The notes: generated from the sequence alone by a model not told the origin. 58,378 nucleotides of DNA from Nonomuraea cypriaca (GCF_015645445.1 NZ_JADOGI010000043.1:1-58378), one strand, 5' to 3'; shown: positions 16,499 to 27,036, counted from the first letter of the stretch. Translations and numbers: made by a program.

Positions 16499-17797
16499 AT
16501 GGCGCACGTTGAGGACCGATGGATGCGGAAGGCGCGCGGCCCGGACGGCAAGATCCTGCGCGACGACGACGGTAAGCCGGTTCTCGAGCGGGATCCGGCC
16601 CGGTACGGCAAGGGCTCCCGGTGGCGGCTGCGGTACGACGGGCCGGACGGCCGCGAGCGCAATGAGTCGTTCGGCAAGAAGGTGGACGCCGACAACCGCA
16701 AGAAGGTGGTCGAGGCCGACCTGTTGCGCGGCACGTACATCGACCCCGACGCCGGGAAGATCACCTTCAAAAAGCAGGCCGAGGAGGTCATCGACAACCG
16801 TACGCTCGATCCCGGCTCGCGCAGGAAGATGCGGGAGCGCCTCGCCAAGCACGTCTACCCGGTGATCGGGGCGAAGGAGATCGGCCAGCTCTCGCGGCGG
16901 CCCAGCATGCTGCAGCAGCTCGTGAAGCGGCTCGAAGCGGCCAAGCTCGCGCCCTCGTACATCGACGTCATCATGACGCACGTCGGCCTGGTGTTCTCCG
17001 TGGCGATCGAGGACGAGCTGATCGTCAAGAACCCGCTAAAGTCGAGCACGGTCGTGCTGCCGAAGGTGGTCAAGAAGAAGTTCGTCCCGTGGACGGCCGA
17101 TCAGGTGCTGGACATGGCCGACGTGCTACCGGCCCGATACCAGGCCGTCGTGGACACGGGCGCCGGCATCGGCATGCGCCACGGCGAGATCTTCGGATTC
17201 AGCCCCGACGACGTCGAATGGTTGCGCGGCACCGTGGCGGTCAACCGTCAGATCAAGCTGCTGAACGGGACGCTGATCTTCGCCCTGCCGAAGGGGGAGA
17301 AGACGCGCGAGGTACCGCTGTCGGAAGGGGTCAAGGTGACCCTCGCCGAGCACATGCGGTTGTTCCCGCCCATCGAGGTGACCTTGCCGTGGGCGGACGT
17401 CGACGGAGACCCGGTCACGGTCCGCTTATTCTTCGCCAACACCCTGGGCGGTCCCGTACATCCGGTCACCTTTCGGGAGGTGTGGAACAAGGGCCTGGAG
17501 AGGGCGGGCATCGTGCCGAGGCTCGCGACCGGCGAGAAGCGCGGTAACCGCTACCGGGAGCACGGCATGCACATGCTCCGCCACTACTTCGCCAGCGTGC
17601 TGCTGACGGACGGGGAGAACCCCAAGGCGGTCGCCGACTGGCTGGGCCATGGGGACGGCGGGGCGCTGCTGCTGCGGACGTACGCCCACCTCATGCCGAG
17701 GTCTGAGCAGCGGATGAGGAAGACCATCGACGCCGCGCTGCGGCGGCCCGGTTCTGCGGCTGACGGCCCACAGACGGCCCACAGGGGGGCCGAATGA
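16499..17797 (+). CDS. int: Tyrosine integrase
   Basis: 432 residues. An N-terminal arm-binding region (RWRLRYDGPDGRERNESFGK) and a core-binding domain precede a C-terminal catalytic domain. Its residues are R227 (GIGMRHGEIFGF), H358-x-x-R361 (HMLRHYF), H384 (WLGHGD) and Y395 (RTYAHLMP). GGAGGG precedes the ATG. It ends 15 bp from the stop of a convergent chromosomal peptidase gene, which suggests the attachment site lies there. No tRNA is found near this end. Confidence 0.92.
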   Translation: MAHVEDRWMRKARGPDGKILRDDDGKPVLERDPARYGKGSRWRLRYDGPDGRERNESFGKKVDADNRKKVVEADLLRGTYIDPDAGKITFKKQAEEVIDNRTLDPGSRRKMRERLAKHVYPVIGAKEIGQLSRRPSMLQQLVKRLEAAKLAPSYIDVIMTHVGLVFSVAIEDELIVKNPLKSSTVVLPKVVKKKFVPWTADQVLDMADVLPARYQAVVDTGAGIGMRHGEIFGFSPDDVEWLRGTVAVNRQIKLLNGTLIFALPKGEKTREVPLSEGVKVTLAEHMRLFPPIEVTLPWADVDGDPVTVRLFFANTLGGPVHPVTFREVWNKGLERAGIVPRLATGEKRGNRYREHGMHMLRHYFASVLLTDGENPKAVADWLGHGDGGALLLRTYAHLMPRSEQRMRKTIDAALRRPGSAADGPQTAHRGAE

Positions 17798-17812
17798 GCG
17801 TTTACGCAGGTC

Positions 17813-18547
17813 TTACCCGCCGCCCTTGGAGAAGTGCTGGAAGTCCTTCGTGCCCGACCAGTAGCCGCCCCACTCCCAGCCGACCTGGGCGAAGGCCTTG
17901 ACGACCTTGTCGCCGGGGTTCACGACACCTTTGCCCTTCGTCGGGCGCTTAGTGAACTTTTTCGCATTTTCGTGCGCTGTGCTGCCGCTTGCAGTGACAT
18001 ATGGGTTTTCGCGGGGGTTGATGTCGATTGCTTCCCCGTACGCGTGGTTCGACCAGTTGCTCGATCCGGTGGCCCGGCGGCAGTTGAAGGCCGAGGTGTT
18101 GTCGGCCTCGATCGAGTCGAAGTCGTCCGCCTTGTACGCGTCCACCAGCTTCATCTGCTTGATCGGCCAGCGCCAGTCGTACAGCTTCCTGAAGACCGTC
18201 ACGACGTCGTCGGTCACCGTCTCGCGGACGACCAGCTCGCCGGTGTGCGGTTTGTCGTCGAAGCCCCAGTACGTCATTGTGATCAGCCGCAGGTCCCGGA
18301 GGTGGACCGGGCAGCCGGACTGCCAGGAGTACGGCACGCGGTCGCGGGCGACGCGGGAGACCTTGGCGCTGAACTTCGGCGGCGCGGTGGGACTGGGTGT
18401 AGGACTCGCCGCTACGGTGGCGGACACAGGCGCGGCGGAGGATGTCGCCGCCGTCTCGGTCATCGAATCGGGCGAGGCGACCGGCTCCCGCGCGCCGCAC
18501 GAAACGGACGCGAGCACCACGAACGCCATGGCTGCTGTACGTTTCAT
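17813..18547 (-). CDS. M15-family peptidase lipoprotein (VanY-like)
   Basis: 244 residues from the ATG at 18547 (an ATG at 18559 would add four). The N-terminus MKRTAAMAFVVLASVSC is a lipoprotein signal with the lipobox Cys at residue 17. A Ser/Pro/Thr-rich linker leads to an M15-type domain with the metal-site motif SNHAYGEAIDINP and the C-terminal WGGYW..KDFQHF segment. Such enzymes cut D-Ala-containing peptidoglycan peptides outside the membrane. It is the first chromosomal gene beside the left element and its 3' end may form part of the junction. Confidence 0.85.
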   Translation of the reverse strand: MKRTAAMAFVVLASVSCGAREPVASPDSMTETAATSSAAPVSATVAASPTPSPTAPPKFSAKVSRVARDRVPYSWQSGCPVHLRDLRLITMTYWGFDDKPHTGELVVRETVTDDVVTVFRKLYDWRWPIKQMKLVDAYKADDFDSIEADNTSAFNCRRATGSSNWSNHAYGEAIDINPRENPYVTASGSTAHENAKKFTKRPTKGKGVVNPGDKVVKAFAQVGWEWGGYWSGTKDFQHFSKGGG

Positions 18548-18577
18548 GTCTGTCACCATATGCGACGTACAGGCTGG

Positions 18578-19054
18578 TCAGGGCACTATCAACACAGTAT
18601 GCCGCGCCCGCTTGGCCAGCCCGACCGCCACCGAGCCTCCCCAGGACGAGCGCGAGCGCCCCACCACGATGGCGTCGGCCATGTACGCGCTGGCCAGCGT
18701 CTCCAGCTGACGGGCTGCGTCTCCCCGCACGCTGACGAACCGCCAGGGCACACCCGCGTCCCTCAGCTCCTCCTTGAGATCCTCGGTGAGGTCGGCGGCG
18801 GAGTCGGGGATGATCGGCGACCCGGCGAAGAACCACAGCGCCGCGGTGTTGAGCGACTCCACGAAGACGACGAGCAGCGCGGCCTGGTCCCTGCGGGCGA
18901 GCCCGGCCGCGTACGCGAGCGCGTTGCGGCTCGGGCCGGAGCCGTCGAACCCGACCACGAGCAGGCCCGCGCCGTCCTTGCCGATCTCGAATTCCCCTGC
19001 TGGGAGCCGGCCGGCCACCGGCTCCCATCTCGGGTCTGTGCTACCGCCGGACAC
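18578..19054 (-). CDS. Universal stress protein (UspA family)
   Basis: 158 residues with one Usp domain: LLVVGFDGSGPSRNALAYAA at the N-terminal strand and the nucleotide-binding end GRSRSSWGGSVAVGLAKRA followed by the strand HTVLIVP. The glycine pattern suggests ATP binding. Upstream residues 1-25 have no domain. The gene follows two small membrane protein genes on the same strand, but whether they share a transcript is not clear. Confidence 0.85.
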   Translation of the reverse strand: MSGGSTDPRWEPVAGRLPAGEFEIGKDGAGLLVVGFDGSGPSRNALAYAAGLARRDQAALLVVFVESLNTAALWFFAGSPIIPDSAADLTEDLKEELRDAGVPWRFVSVRGDAARQLETLASAYMADAIVVGRSRSSWGGSVAVGLAKRARHTVLIVP

Positions 19055-19067
19055 GGCATGTCTCGCG

Positions 19068-19304
19068 TCAGGCGTCGGCGTGCTTGCCGCGGTGGGCCAG
19101 CTCGCGCAGGGCGTCGGCCGCGTAGATCACGAGCGACACGAACGCGAGCGCGGCGACCGAGCCGCCGACCCACAGGTCATTGATCGTCGCGTCCACGTAG
19201 ATCGCGCCCCGGGGCTGGTAGCCGACCGCGAACGGCGCGACGACCAGCCAGAGGCCGCCCAGGAACAACAGGACGAGGGCTGATACGCCCAGTTTCGCCT
19301 TCAT
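19068..19304 (-). CDS. Small two-helix membrane protein, SPW-like
   Basis: 78 residues with two membrane segments (about 5-26 and 45-64). The first carries GGLWLVVAPFAVGYQ, which resembles the W-x-x-APF motif of SPW-repeat membrane proteins. The ATG overlaps the stop of the upstream gene by 4 bp. It is a paralogue of that upstream gene. Function unknown. Confidence 0.7.
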   Translation of the reverse strand: MKAKLGVSALVLLFLGGLWLVVAPFAVGYQPRGAIYVDATINDLWVGGSVAALAFVSLVIYAADALRELAHRGKHADA

Positions 19305-19720
19305 CGGGTCTCCTCCACTCCAACCAGGGATGACTTTCCGTTCCTGCGGTGCTCGCCGGAGTTGTTCAGGTCCTCGCGCAGCGCCTCGACGAGCGGGGCG
19401 AGCAGGGCGGCCAGTTCGGCGGAGGACGTCTCCTGCGTGGCGGGCACAGGCTCGGGCGCGGGCTCCGGCTCGGCCTGACGCTGCCGCACCTCCACGAGCC
19501 CGCGCGCCACCAGGTCCTGGTAGATCGCCATGACGAAGGCGGCCACGCCGACCAGCCCCACGACGGCCACGCCGAGCCCGGTGAAGAACTCGGTCGTGGT
19601 CGGGTCCGTCCAGTCGGAGTCCTCCGGCTGGGTGCCGAGGGCGAAGGGCGCGACCATCAGCCACAGCCCGGCCAGCACGGCCAGGGCCGCCGCGACGGCG
19701 CCCACAAACTTGCGGATCAT
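19301..19720 (-). CDS. Two-helix membrane protein with acidic tail, SPW-like
   Basis: 139 residues. The membrane part (1-70) has GLWLMVAPFALGTQ, close to the GLWLVVAPFAVGYQ of the next gene, so the pair arose by duplication. A cytoplasmic tail rich in Pro/Glu follows, with a helix LAALLAPLVEALREDL. Its ATG overlaps the stop of the drug exporter gene, suggesting one operon: exporter then two small membrane proteins. Confidence 0.7.
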   Translation of the reverse strand: MIRKFVGAVAAALAVLAGLWLMVAPFALGTQPEDSDWTDPTTTEFFTGLGVAVVGLVGVAAFVMAIYQDLVARGLVEVRQRQAEPEPAPEPVPATQETSSAELAALLAPLVEALREDLNNSGEHRRNGKSSLVGVEETR

Positions 19721-21525
19721 TAGGTGATTCCTCCGGTTACAAGATCTTTCCGTGGTGGCGTGGCCTGCGCGATCAGCGTCCGGGAGGTGGGCCGCAACAC
19801 GTTCTGCGCGACCGATCTGGCACGCTCGGGCTCGGAGCGGCCGTCCTCTGGCGGCGCCATCCTGGCGACCGCGCTGAGCAGCGCGGACGGCCGGCCGTTC
19901 GACCGCTCGACACGCTGCGCGACGAGCTCGAGCAGCAGTCCGGCCAGGACCAGGTCGTCCTTGCTGAGCGGCTTGGCCGTGGGCGCCGGCGCCGAGGTGC
20001 CGCGCAGCGGCAACTCCTTGAGGAAGATCGTGGCCACGAACCCGAGCAGCGCGATGGGCACACCCACCATGAACACGGTCTCCAGGCCCCGGGTGAACGA
20101 CTCCAGCACGATGCTCTTGATCGGCTCCGGCATCTGCTGGATGACGTCCGGGCTGCCGAGCTGGACGTCCGAGCCACCGGGCAGCGAGATGTTCGCGGCG
20201 GCCAGCATCTCCGTGATCTCGCTCTTGAGCCGGTTCGTCAGGATGGCGCCGAACGCGGCCACGCCGACGGCGCCGCCCAGCGACCGGAAGAACGACACGC
20301 CCGACGTCGTGGACGCCATGTCGCGCAGCTCGGAGCCGTTCTGGGCGGCCAGGATGAGCATCTGCATGGACAGGCCCAGGCCCACGCCGAGCACCGCCAC
20401 GTCGGCACCGATGAGCCACTGGCTGGAGTCCACGTGCAGCCTGGACAGCATGAACAGCCCCAGGGCCACGATCAGCAGGCCCGCGACCGGGAAGATCTTC
20501 CACCTGCCGGTGTTGGTGACGATCTTCCCGGAGATCACGCCGGACAGGAACAGCGCAGCCACCATGGGCAGCGTCATCAGTCCTGAGTCCGTCGGACTGA
20601 GCCCCTTGACGATCTGCAGGTACTGCGGCAGGTAGATCATCGCGCCGAACATCGCCATGCCGACGAACAGCGAGGCGACGCTCGTGAGTACGAACGTACG
20701 GTTGCGGAAGAGCCGCGGCGGCAGGATCGGGTTGCGCGTGGTCCGCTCGCACAGCACCGCGAGGGCCAGCATGAGCAGGCAGGTCGCGGCCAGGAGGTAG
20801 GTCCAGACCGAGTTCCACTCGAACTGGTTGCCGCCCAGCGTCAGCAGCAGCATGAGGGCGCTCGCGCTGGCCGTAATGGTCGTCGCGCCCCAGATGTCGA
20901 TCGAGGTGCTCCGCTTGATCTTCGGCAGCTTCAGCACCTTCTGGATCACCAGGAAGGCGACCACCGCGAACGGCACCACGACATAGAAGCACCAGCGCCA
21001 TCCGAGCCAGTCGGCGTCCACGATGAACCCGCCGAGCAACGGCCCCGCGACCGTGGAGATCCCGAAGACCGCCCCCATGTAGCCGGAGTACCGGCCGCGC
21101 TCGCGAGGCGAGACGATGTCCCCGAGGATCACCTGCGAGAGCGCCGACAAACCACCCACGCCGAGGCCCTGTACGGCGCGCGCCGCGATGAGCTGGCCCA
21201 TGTCCTGAGACAGGCCGGCCACCAGCGAGGCCGCGACGAACAATCCCAGAGCGGTCTGGAAGAGCAGCTTGCGCCCGAATACGTCGGACAGCTTGCCCCA
21301 CAACGGTGTGGACACCGTCATCGTCAGCATGGTCGCGGAAGCGACCCATGGGTACTCATCCTGACCGCCGAGTTCCCCCACGATCGTCGGCAGTGCCGTG
21401 CCCACCACCGAGGTCGAGATCATCGACGTGAGCATCGCGAGCATCAGCCCGGACATGACCTCGAGGATTTCGCGGTGAGAGTAGTGCCGTGTCGCGGGGG
21501 ACGCGGTCTGTGCCTGGGCTACCAA
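19720..21525 (-). CDS. DHA2-family drug exporter (MFS, 14 TM)
   Basis: 601 residues with about 14 hydrophobic segments. Motifs of the EmrB/QacA family are clear: GTALPTIVGELGG near the first helix, the motif A-like WGKLSDVFGRKLLFQTAL, and motif C GAVFGISTVAGPLLGGFIV. A C-terminal cytoplasmic tail of about 90 residues is rich in Arg and Ser. Such proteins export hydrophobic drugs by proton antiport. It is divergent from a TetR gene with a palindromic operator between them, indicating repression by that regulator. Confidence 0.9.
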   Translation of the reverse strand: MVAQAQTASPATRHYSHREILEVMSGLMLAMLTSMISTSVVGTALPTIVGELGGQDEYPWVASATMLTMTVSTPLWGKLSDVFGRKLLFQTALGLFVAASLVAGLSQDMGQLIAARAVQGLGVGGLSALSQVILGDIVSPRERGRYSGYMGAVFGISTVAGPLLGGFIVDADWLGWRWCFYVVVPFAVVAFLVIQKVLKLPKIKRSTSIDIWGATTITASASALMLLLTLGGNQFEWNSVWTYLLAATCLLMLALAVLCERTTRNPILPPRLFRNRTFVLTSVASLFVGMAMFGAMIYLPQYLQIVKGLSPTDSGLMTLPMVAALFLSGVISGKIVTNTGRWKIFPVAGLLIVALGLFMLSRLHVDSSQWLIGADVAVLGVGLGLSMQMLILAAQNGSELRDMASTTSGVSFFRSLGGAVGVAAFGAILTNRLKSEITEMLAAANISLPGGSDVQLGSPDVIQQMPEPIKSIVLESFTRGLETVFMVGVPIALLGFVATIFLKELPLRGTSAPAPTAKPLSKDDLVLAGLLLELVAQRVERSNGRPSALLSAVARMAPPEDGRSEPERARSVAQNVLRPTSRTLIAQATPPRKDLVTGGIT

Positions 21526-21558
21526 GACACCACGCCCCCTTCACATTTATCCGAGTTG

Positions 21559-21576
21559 AGTATACGCGCGTTTACT
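21559..21576. promoter_or_regulatory. TetR-type operator between exporter and regulator
   Basis: AGTATACGCGCGTTTACT is an 18-bp palindrome with one mismatched pair, placed 34 bp upstream of the exporter start and 43 bp upstream of the tetR start. Position and form fit a TetR dimer site controlling both genes. Confidence 0.7.
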
Positions 21577-21618
21577 AGCCGCGCGGCAAGTGGGGTGCGC
21601 CTTCAGTAGAGTCGGGGC

Positions 21619-22179
21619 ATGAATGCCGAGGTGACGCGGGCGAGGCCACGTGACCGGGCGGCCACCCGCGAGCGGATTCTGCAGGCGGCCCGCACGTTGT
21701 TCGGAGAGCAGGGCTACGAGCGGGTGACGGTCCGGATGATCGCGGCCGCCGCCGATTCCAACATCGCTCTGGTGGGCCGCTATTTCGGCTCCAAGGCCGG
21801 GCTGTTCGGTGCGGTGCTGCAGGGCGAGCCGACGTTCAGCGCGTTGTTCGAGGGCGGCACGGAGGGCCTGGCGCGGCGGCTGGCGGAATACGCCGCAGAA
21901 CGCATGCAGCACCCGCCGGACAGCCCGATCCTGCGCGCGCTCGAGCGGTCGGCGGGGCATCCCGAGGTCCAGGGCGTGGCGCGCGAGCGCCTGGTCACGG
22001 CCGTGCTCAACCCGCTGGAGGCCCAGCTCAGCGGCCCCGACGCGCAGTCCAGGGCGCGCATGGCCGCGGCCGTCTTTCTCGGCATCGGCGCCACCCGCCG
22101 CCGCCTCGGCCCGCAGCCGCCCACCGCGGCCGACGTCGACCGGCTCACGAAGGTCTTCGAGGCGTGCCTGGCCGAGTGA
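21619..22179 (+). CDS. TetR-family regulator of the exporter
   Basis: 186 residues. The N-terminal TetR helix-turn-helix is complete (TRERILQAARTLFGEQGYER, then VTVRMIAAAADSNIALVGRY and FGSKAGLFGAVL). The C-terminal ligand domain is variable, of the kind found in regulators of DHA2 pumps. Divergent from the exporter gene; the palindrome in the 93-bp gap is its probable operator. The inducer is unknown. Confidence 0.88.
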   Translation: MNAEVTRARPRDRAATRERILQAARTLFGEQGYERVTVRMIAAAADSNIALVGRYFGSKAGLFGAVLQGEPTFSALFEGGTEGLARRLAEYAAERMQHPPDSPILRALERSAGHPEVQGVARERLVTAVLNPLEAQLSGPDAQSRARMAAAVFLGIGATRRRLGPQPPTAADVDRLTKVFEACLAE

Positions 22180-22281
22180 AAGTTTCACCTCCTGGATCCG
22201 GCCTGACCTGCGGTTACGGCTTGGGGAGCGATCGGAGGTCTTTGAGCGGGCGGTGATGGCTACCTACCATCCGGTGTGCCG

Positions 22282-22297
22282 GTGGGAGCGCTCCCAC
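22282..22297. promoter_or_regulatory. CebR-type operator
   Basis: GTGGGAGCGCTCCCAC is a perfect 16-bp palindrome containing TGGGAGCGCTCCCA, the consensus bound by the cellobiose-responsive LacI regulator CebR in actinobacteria. It lies 22 bp upstream of the GH6 cellulase start. The cebR gene is not in this window. Confidence 0.88.
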
Positions 22298-22313
22298 ACG
22301 ACGGACGGAGTGA

Positions 22314-23684
<1,371 letters not shown>

Positions 23685-23692
23685 CGTTCCAC

Positions 23693-23720
23693 GGTCCCCC
23701 GCGACGCGTCGCGGGGGACC
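23693..23720 (+). terminator. Perfect hairpin after the cellulase gene
   Basis: A perfect 28-bp palindrome (half GGTCCCCCGCGACG) starts 8 bp after the GH6 stop. Very GC-rich with no T-tract; it is a likely terminator for the cellulase mRNA. Confidence 0.8.
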
Positions 23721-23794
23721 GGTCATGAAATAAGGGCGCCTTCGCGGCTGTTGCACACAGCCAGATCAGCTCGCTCTGCGAAAGGCGCGTACCC

Positions 23795-24775
23795 ATGGCT
23801 CTGCCGCTGTCCATCCTTGATCTGGCGCACATCGGCGAGGGAGAGACGGCGAGCGACAGCTTCACCGCCAGCGTGGCCCTGGCCCAGCGGGCGGAGGAGC
23901 TCGGATACCAGCGCATCTGGTACGCCGAGCACCACAACATGGACAGCATCGCCTCGTCGGCCACGAGCGTGCTGATCGCCCATGTGGCCGCTCACACCCG
24001 GACGATCCGCCTCGGAGCGGGTGGCGTCATGCTCCCGAACCACGCCCCGCTGACGATCGCCGAGCAGTTCGGCACCCTCGAAACCCTGCATCCCGGGCGC
24101 ATCGACCTGGGTCTCGGCCGGGCGCCAGGCAGCGACCAGCAGACCATGCGGGCGCTGCGCCGTACGCCCTCGTCGGCGGACGCCTTCCCGCAGGACGTGC
24201 TGGAGCTGCAGGGATACCTGTCGGGCGAGTCGCGCATCCCCGGGGTGAACGCGACGCCGGGCAAGGGGACGAACGTGCCGCTGTACATCCTCGGCTCGTC
24301 CCTGTTCGGGGCGCAGCTCGCCGCCGCGCTCGGCCTCCCTTACGCCTTCGCCTCCCACTTCGCGCCCGCCGCGCTCGAGGAGGCCGTCGCGATCTACCGC
24401 CGCGAGTTCAAGCCGTCGGCGCAGCTGGAGCGGCCGTACATGATCGCCGCGCTCAACGTGATCGCGGCGGAGACGACGGAGGAGGCGCAGGAGCAGTTCC
24501 TGGCGATGAAGCGGCAGCGGGTGGTCAGGTTCCTCGGGCGGGGGCGTTCGTTCACGCAGGAGGAGGCCGACATGATCCTCGAGTCGCCGGCCGGGCAGCA
24601 GATCCTGCAGATGGCCCGCTACTCGGCGGTCGGTGACCCGGGCGAGGTCAAGGCGTACGTGGACGACTTCGCCGAGCACGCCGGCGCGGACGAGCTGATG
24701 GTCGCGTTCTCCGCGCCCGACAGGAAGGCGTGGATGCGCTCCGCCGAGCTCCTCGCCGGCGTGCACGGCATTTGA
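23795..24775 (+). CDS. LLM-class flavin-dependent oxidoreductase
   Basis: 326 residues of the bacterial luciferase-like monooxygenase fold. Typical segments are [16 protein letters not shown] at the N-terminus, [17 protein letters not shown], the [20 protein letters not shown] region and [15 protein letters not shown]. These match the MsnO8-type subgroup, which uses FMNH2 and oxygen on unknown substrates. The leader (23740-23788) contains an imperfect inverted repeat (GCGCCTTCGC/GCGAAAGGCGC) that could fold over the 5' end of the mRNA. No partner flavin reductase is adjacent. Confidence 0.88.
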   Translation: MALPLSILDLAHIGEGETASDSFTASVALAQRAEELGYQRIWYAEHHNMDSIASSATSVLIAHVAAHTRTIRLGAGGVMLPNHAPLTIAEQFGTLETLHPGRIDLGLGRAPGSDQQTMRALRRTPSSADAFPQDVLELQGYLSGESRIPGVNATPGKGTNVPLYILGSSLFGAQLAAALGLPYAFASHFAPAALEEAVAIYRREFKPSAQLERPYMIAALNVIAAETTEEAQEQFLAMKRQRVVRFLGRGRSFTQEEADMILESPAGQQILQMARYSAVGDPGEVKAYVDDFAEHAGADELMVAFSAPDRKAWMRSAELLAGVHGI

Positions 24776-24800
24776 GTCAGCCGCCGATTCAGCCGCTGCT

Positions 24801-25238
24801 TCAGTCGGCCACCAGCCGCGACCGGCGGCCCTCGCTCTCGCGCTGCCGCCGCACGACGTACGTGCCCGGCGCGCAGCCCGAGGCGCCGTGCTCGGGGTGC
24901 AGCAGGTAGACGACCGCCGACGCCTGGAACATGCCGATCGCCAGCCGGTCGGTGTCCATCACCCGGGTCGTCCACCGGCAGGCACCGGGTTCGGCGACGA
25001 GGGTGTGCGGGTTGCCCCCGGCCGCGCCGCGTAGCAGCTCGACTCCCTCGGGCGGCACGTCACTCCAGGGGGCGTTCGGCCACAGCGTGACGAGTTCGTC
25101 GATGACGTGGTGCGGGATGACGATGAGGTCGCCCTGGGCCTGGAGGCCGTCGACGACGGGGATGCTTACCGACTGCTCGAGATGGTCGAGCACGGTCAGC
25201 CCGGTTTGCTGGGAAAGGGTGGCGAGAGTCACGTTCAT
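24801..25238 (-). CDS. Hypothetical protein paired with DUF6745 gene
   Basis: 145 residues with no motif I recognise. The sequence has a mixed alpha/beta look (VDGLQAQGDLIVIPHHVIDE, then ACRWTTRVMDTDRLAIGMFQ) and a basic C-terminal tail. Its start lies 10 bp after the stop of the upstream DUF6745 gene, so the two form one operon and probably work together. Confidence 0.65.
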   Translation of the reverse strand: MNVTLATLSQQTGLTVLDHLEQSVSIPVVDGLQAQGDLIVIPHHVIDELVTLWPNAPWSDVPPEGVELLRGAAGGNPHTLVAEPGACRWTTRVMDTDRLAIGMFQASAVVYLLHPEHGASGCAPGTYVVRRQRESEGRRSRLVAD

Positions 25239-25247
25239 GGGATCACC

Positions 25248-26366
25248 TCAGGTTCGTCGTAGAAGTCTGGAGTACTGCTCGGCGGACAGCCCGTAGGTCC
25301 AGCCGGCGGCGGCGAGCGGATCGGTGAGGAAGCCGGGCACGGTGAGCCCGTACCTGCGGCGGCGGCCGTCGCGTTCGACGGACCCGTTGACCGCCAGGAG
25401 CACCTTCGTTTCCTTGCGCATGTCGTAGAGGCGCAGCTCGGAGCCGGGATTGCCGGGGTCGGGAGCGGTGGCGACCAGGTGCAGCCCGGCTTGTTCGATG
25501 TAGGCGTCCCAGCCGATGCGCTCGATCGCGCACCGCCTGACCTCGACGTTGGGCTCGTCCGTGATCCGCTGGGCGGCCGGGTCCTTGATCACCCAGTCGG
25601 GCACCTGCGTGCCGTGCCAGGAGTACAGGTCCCATCCGTCTCCGTACGAGATCGCGGGAGCTTCTGGGTGGTGCAGCCGCACCACTCCGGTGTCGTCCGC
25701 CATCTCGGTGTGCAGCGTGACGGGCCGCTCCGAGACGACGCACACGCCTTCCCAGGGCCACCACCAGCCGCAGGACCTGGCCGCAGCGGCCCACAGACCG
25801 AGGTGTCTGTCCTGCTCGGGGGTGAACCGCACCCCTGCGAGCCGGTGCAGGGCGTCGTAGTGGGCGATCCAGGAGACGCACTGGGTGGTGTACCAGGACG
25901 TCGCGGGGTTGAACGGTGTTTCGTGCGCCGCCCGCAGCGGCGGGTGGAGTGAGCTGGTGACGGATCGGGCCAGCGGGCCGCGTACCTGATAGCGGATCAC
26001 CTGGTCGAACGGCTGCTGCGCCGGCCTGATCCGGCTGTCGAGCTCGCGGTGGAGCCGATTCGCCGACCAGCGGAGGCGGTACGGTAGCGGCCGCTCGGAG
26101 ACGGGCCGGTCGGCGTCGCGCGGCCGAACGCCCGGGGGGACGGTCAGCAGGGCGGCGAGGGGTGAGGAGACCCAGTGGAAACGCGGTGGGGCGAGCCCGA
26201 CCAGGTCGTACAGCCCGGAGATGGCGGCCTCGGCGGCCGGTCGGTCGGCGGGCAGCGTCGACAACGCCCAGCCCAGCCATTGTTCGCGGATTTCTGCAGC
26301 ATCCCGCTGCACCAGAAAGCTCACCGGAGAAGGGTGGCTTCGTCCTTTCCAACGATCATGTGACAA
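25248..26366 (-). CDS. DUF6745 family protein
   Basis: 372 residues. The C-terminal half matches the DUF6745 pattern: SYGDGWDLYSWHGTQVPDWV, then the ITDEPNVEVRRCAIERIGWD region and a Trp-rich segment before it (CGWWWPWEGVCVVSERP). The family is widespread in actinobacteria, often in multigene families with repeat-like proteins; function is unknown. It is the first gene of a two-gene operon. The 179 bp on its upstream side (26367-26545) hold no gene. Confidence 0.75.
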   Translation of the reverse strand: MSHDRWKGRSHPSPVSFLVQRDAAEIREQWLGWALSTLPADRPAAEAAISGLYDLVGLAPPRFHWVSSPLAALLTVPPGVRPRDADRPVSERPLPYRLRWSANRLHRELDSRIRPAQQPFDQVIRYQVRGPLARSVTSSLHPPLRAAHETPFNPATSWYTTQCVSWIAHYDALHRLAGVRFTPEQDRHLGLWAAAARSCGWWWPWEGVCVVSERPVTLHTEMADDTGVVRLHHPEAPAISYGDGWDLYSWHGTQVPDWVIKDPAAQRITDEPNVEVRRCAIERIGWDAYIEQAGLHLVATAPDPGNPGSELRLYDMRKETKVLLAVNGSVERDGRRRRYGLTVPGFLTDPLAAAGWTYGLSAEQYSRLLRRT

Positions 26367-26545
26367 ATAATGACATGTCGGCGTGGGCGGTGTCCACTAC
26401 CTTTGCTCGGTGAGGACCTGACCGGCCGGGACGTTCCAGCCGTCGAGCAGCACCCGGCGCCGCTCGCGATGCGGGCCCGGGCCGCCCGCCCGTGGCGTCA
26501 GGCGGCCCGAGGTGCGAATCTCCCGATCATGACGACGCCGAAGGG

Positions 26546-26938
26546 CTACTTCTTGGGGGCCAGGCAGAGGACGTAGCCGGTCTTGCCCTCTTCGCCTTCC
26601 CAGAACGACTGCTCCGCGTCGGGGAAGGCCGAGCACATCTCCCCCTCTTCGTCCGCCTCCCACTCCTGCTGCGTCTTGGACTCGATCCGTCCCGCGACCG
26701 TGAGCGTGGCGGTGGAGTCGGCGCATTCGACGACCTTGAGCTCGTTGGCCGTGGCGCCGGCCATGCAGTCGCCGGCCTCGGCGGTCGTGGGGGCGCCGGT
26801 GAGCTGGTTGTAGACGTAGGCGCCGCCGGCGAGGACGACGGCGCCGATGGCGTAGGCGACGACGCGCTTGCCGAAGACCTTGCCCGCGCCTGCGACCTTC
26901 TGGCCTGCTGTGGCGGGCTGCTGGGGGGTTTCTGTCAT
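26546..26938 (-). CDS. LppU/SCO3897-like membrane-anchored protein
   Basis: 130 residues from the ATG at 26938. One membrane segment (about 25-47) anchors an outer domain with four cysteines (GDCMAG, VECADS, EMCSAF, VLCLAP) arranged as in the actinobacterial LppU family. It is likely exported with two disulfides. The sequence gives no clue to a ligand. It is monocistronic and convergent with nothing; a bidirectional-looking hairpin lies on its upstream side. Confidence 0.75.
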   Translation of the reverse strand: MTETPQQPATAGQKVAGAGKVFGKRVVAYAIGAVVLAGGAYVYNQLTGAPTTAEAGDCMAGATANELKVVECADSTATLTVAGRIESKTQQEWEADEEGEMCSAFPDAEQSFWEGEEGKTGYVLCLAPKK

Positions 26939-27036
26939 GTCTCTTTTCCTGCTTAGGGACGATATTCGAGGCATGAACTTACAGGGAACTTATGGACCCC
27001 ACCGGTTTTCTCACTATTTGACCGTCTGACGTTACA

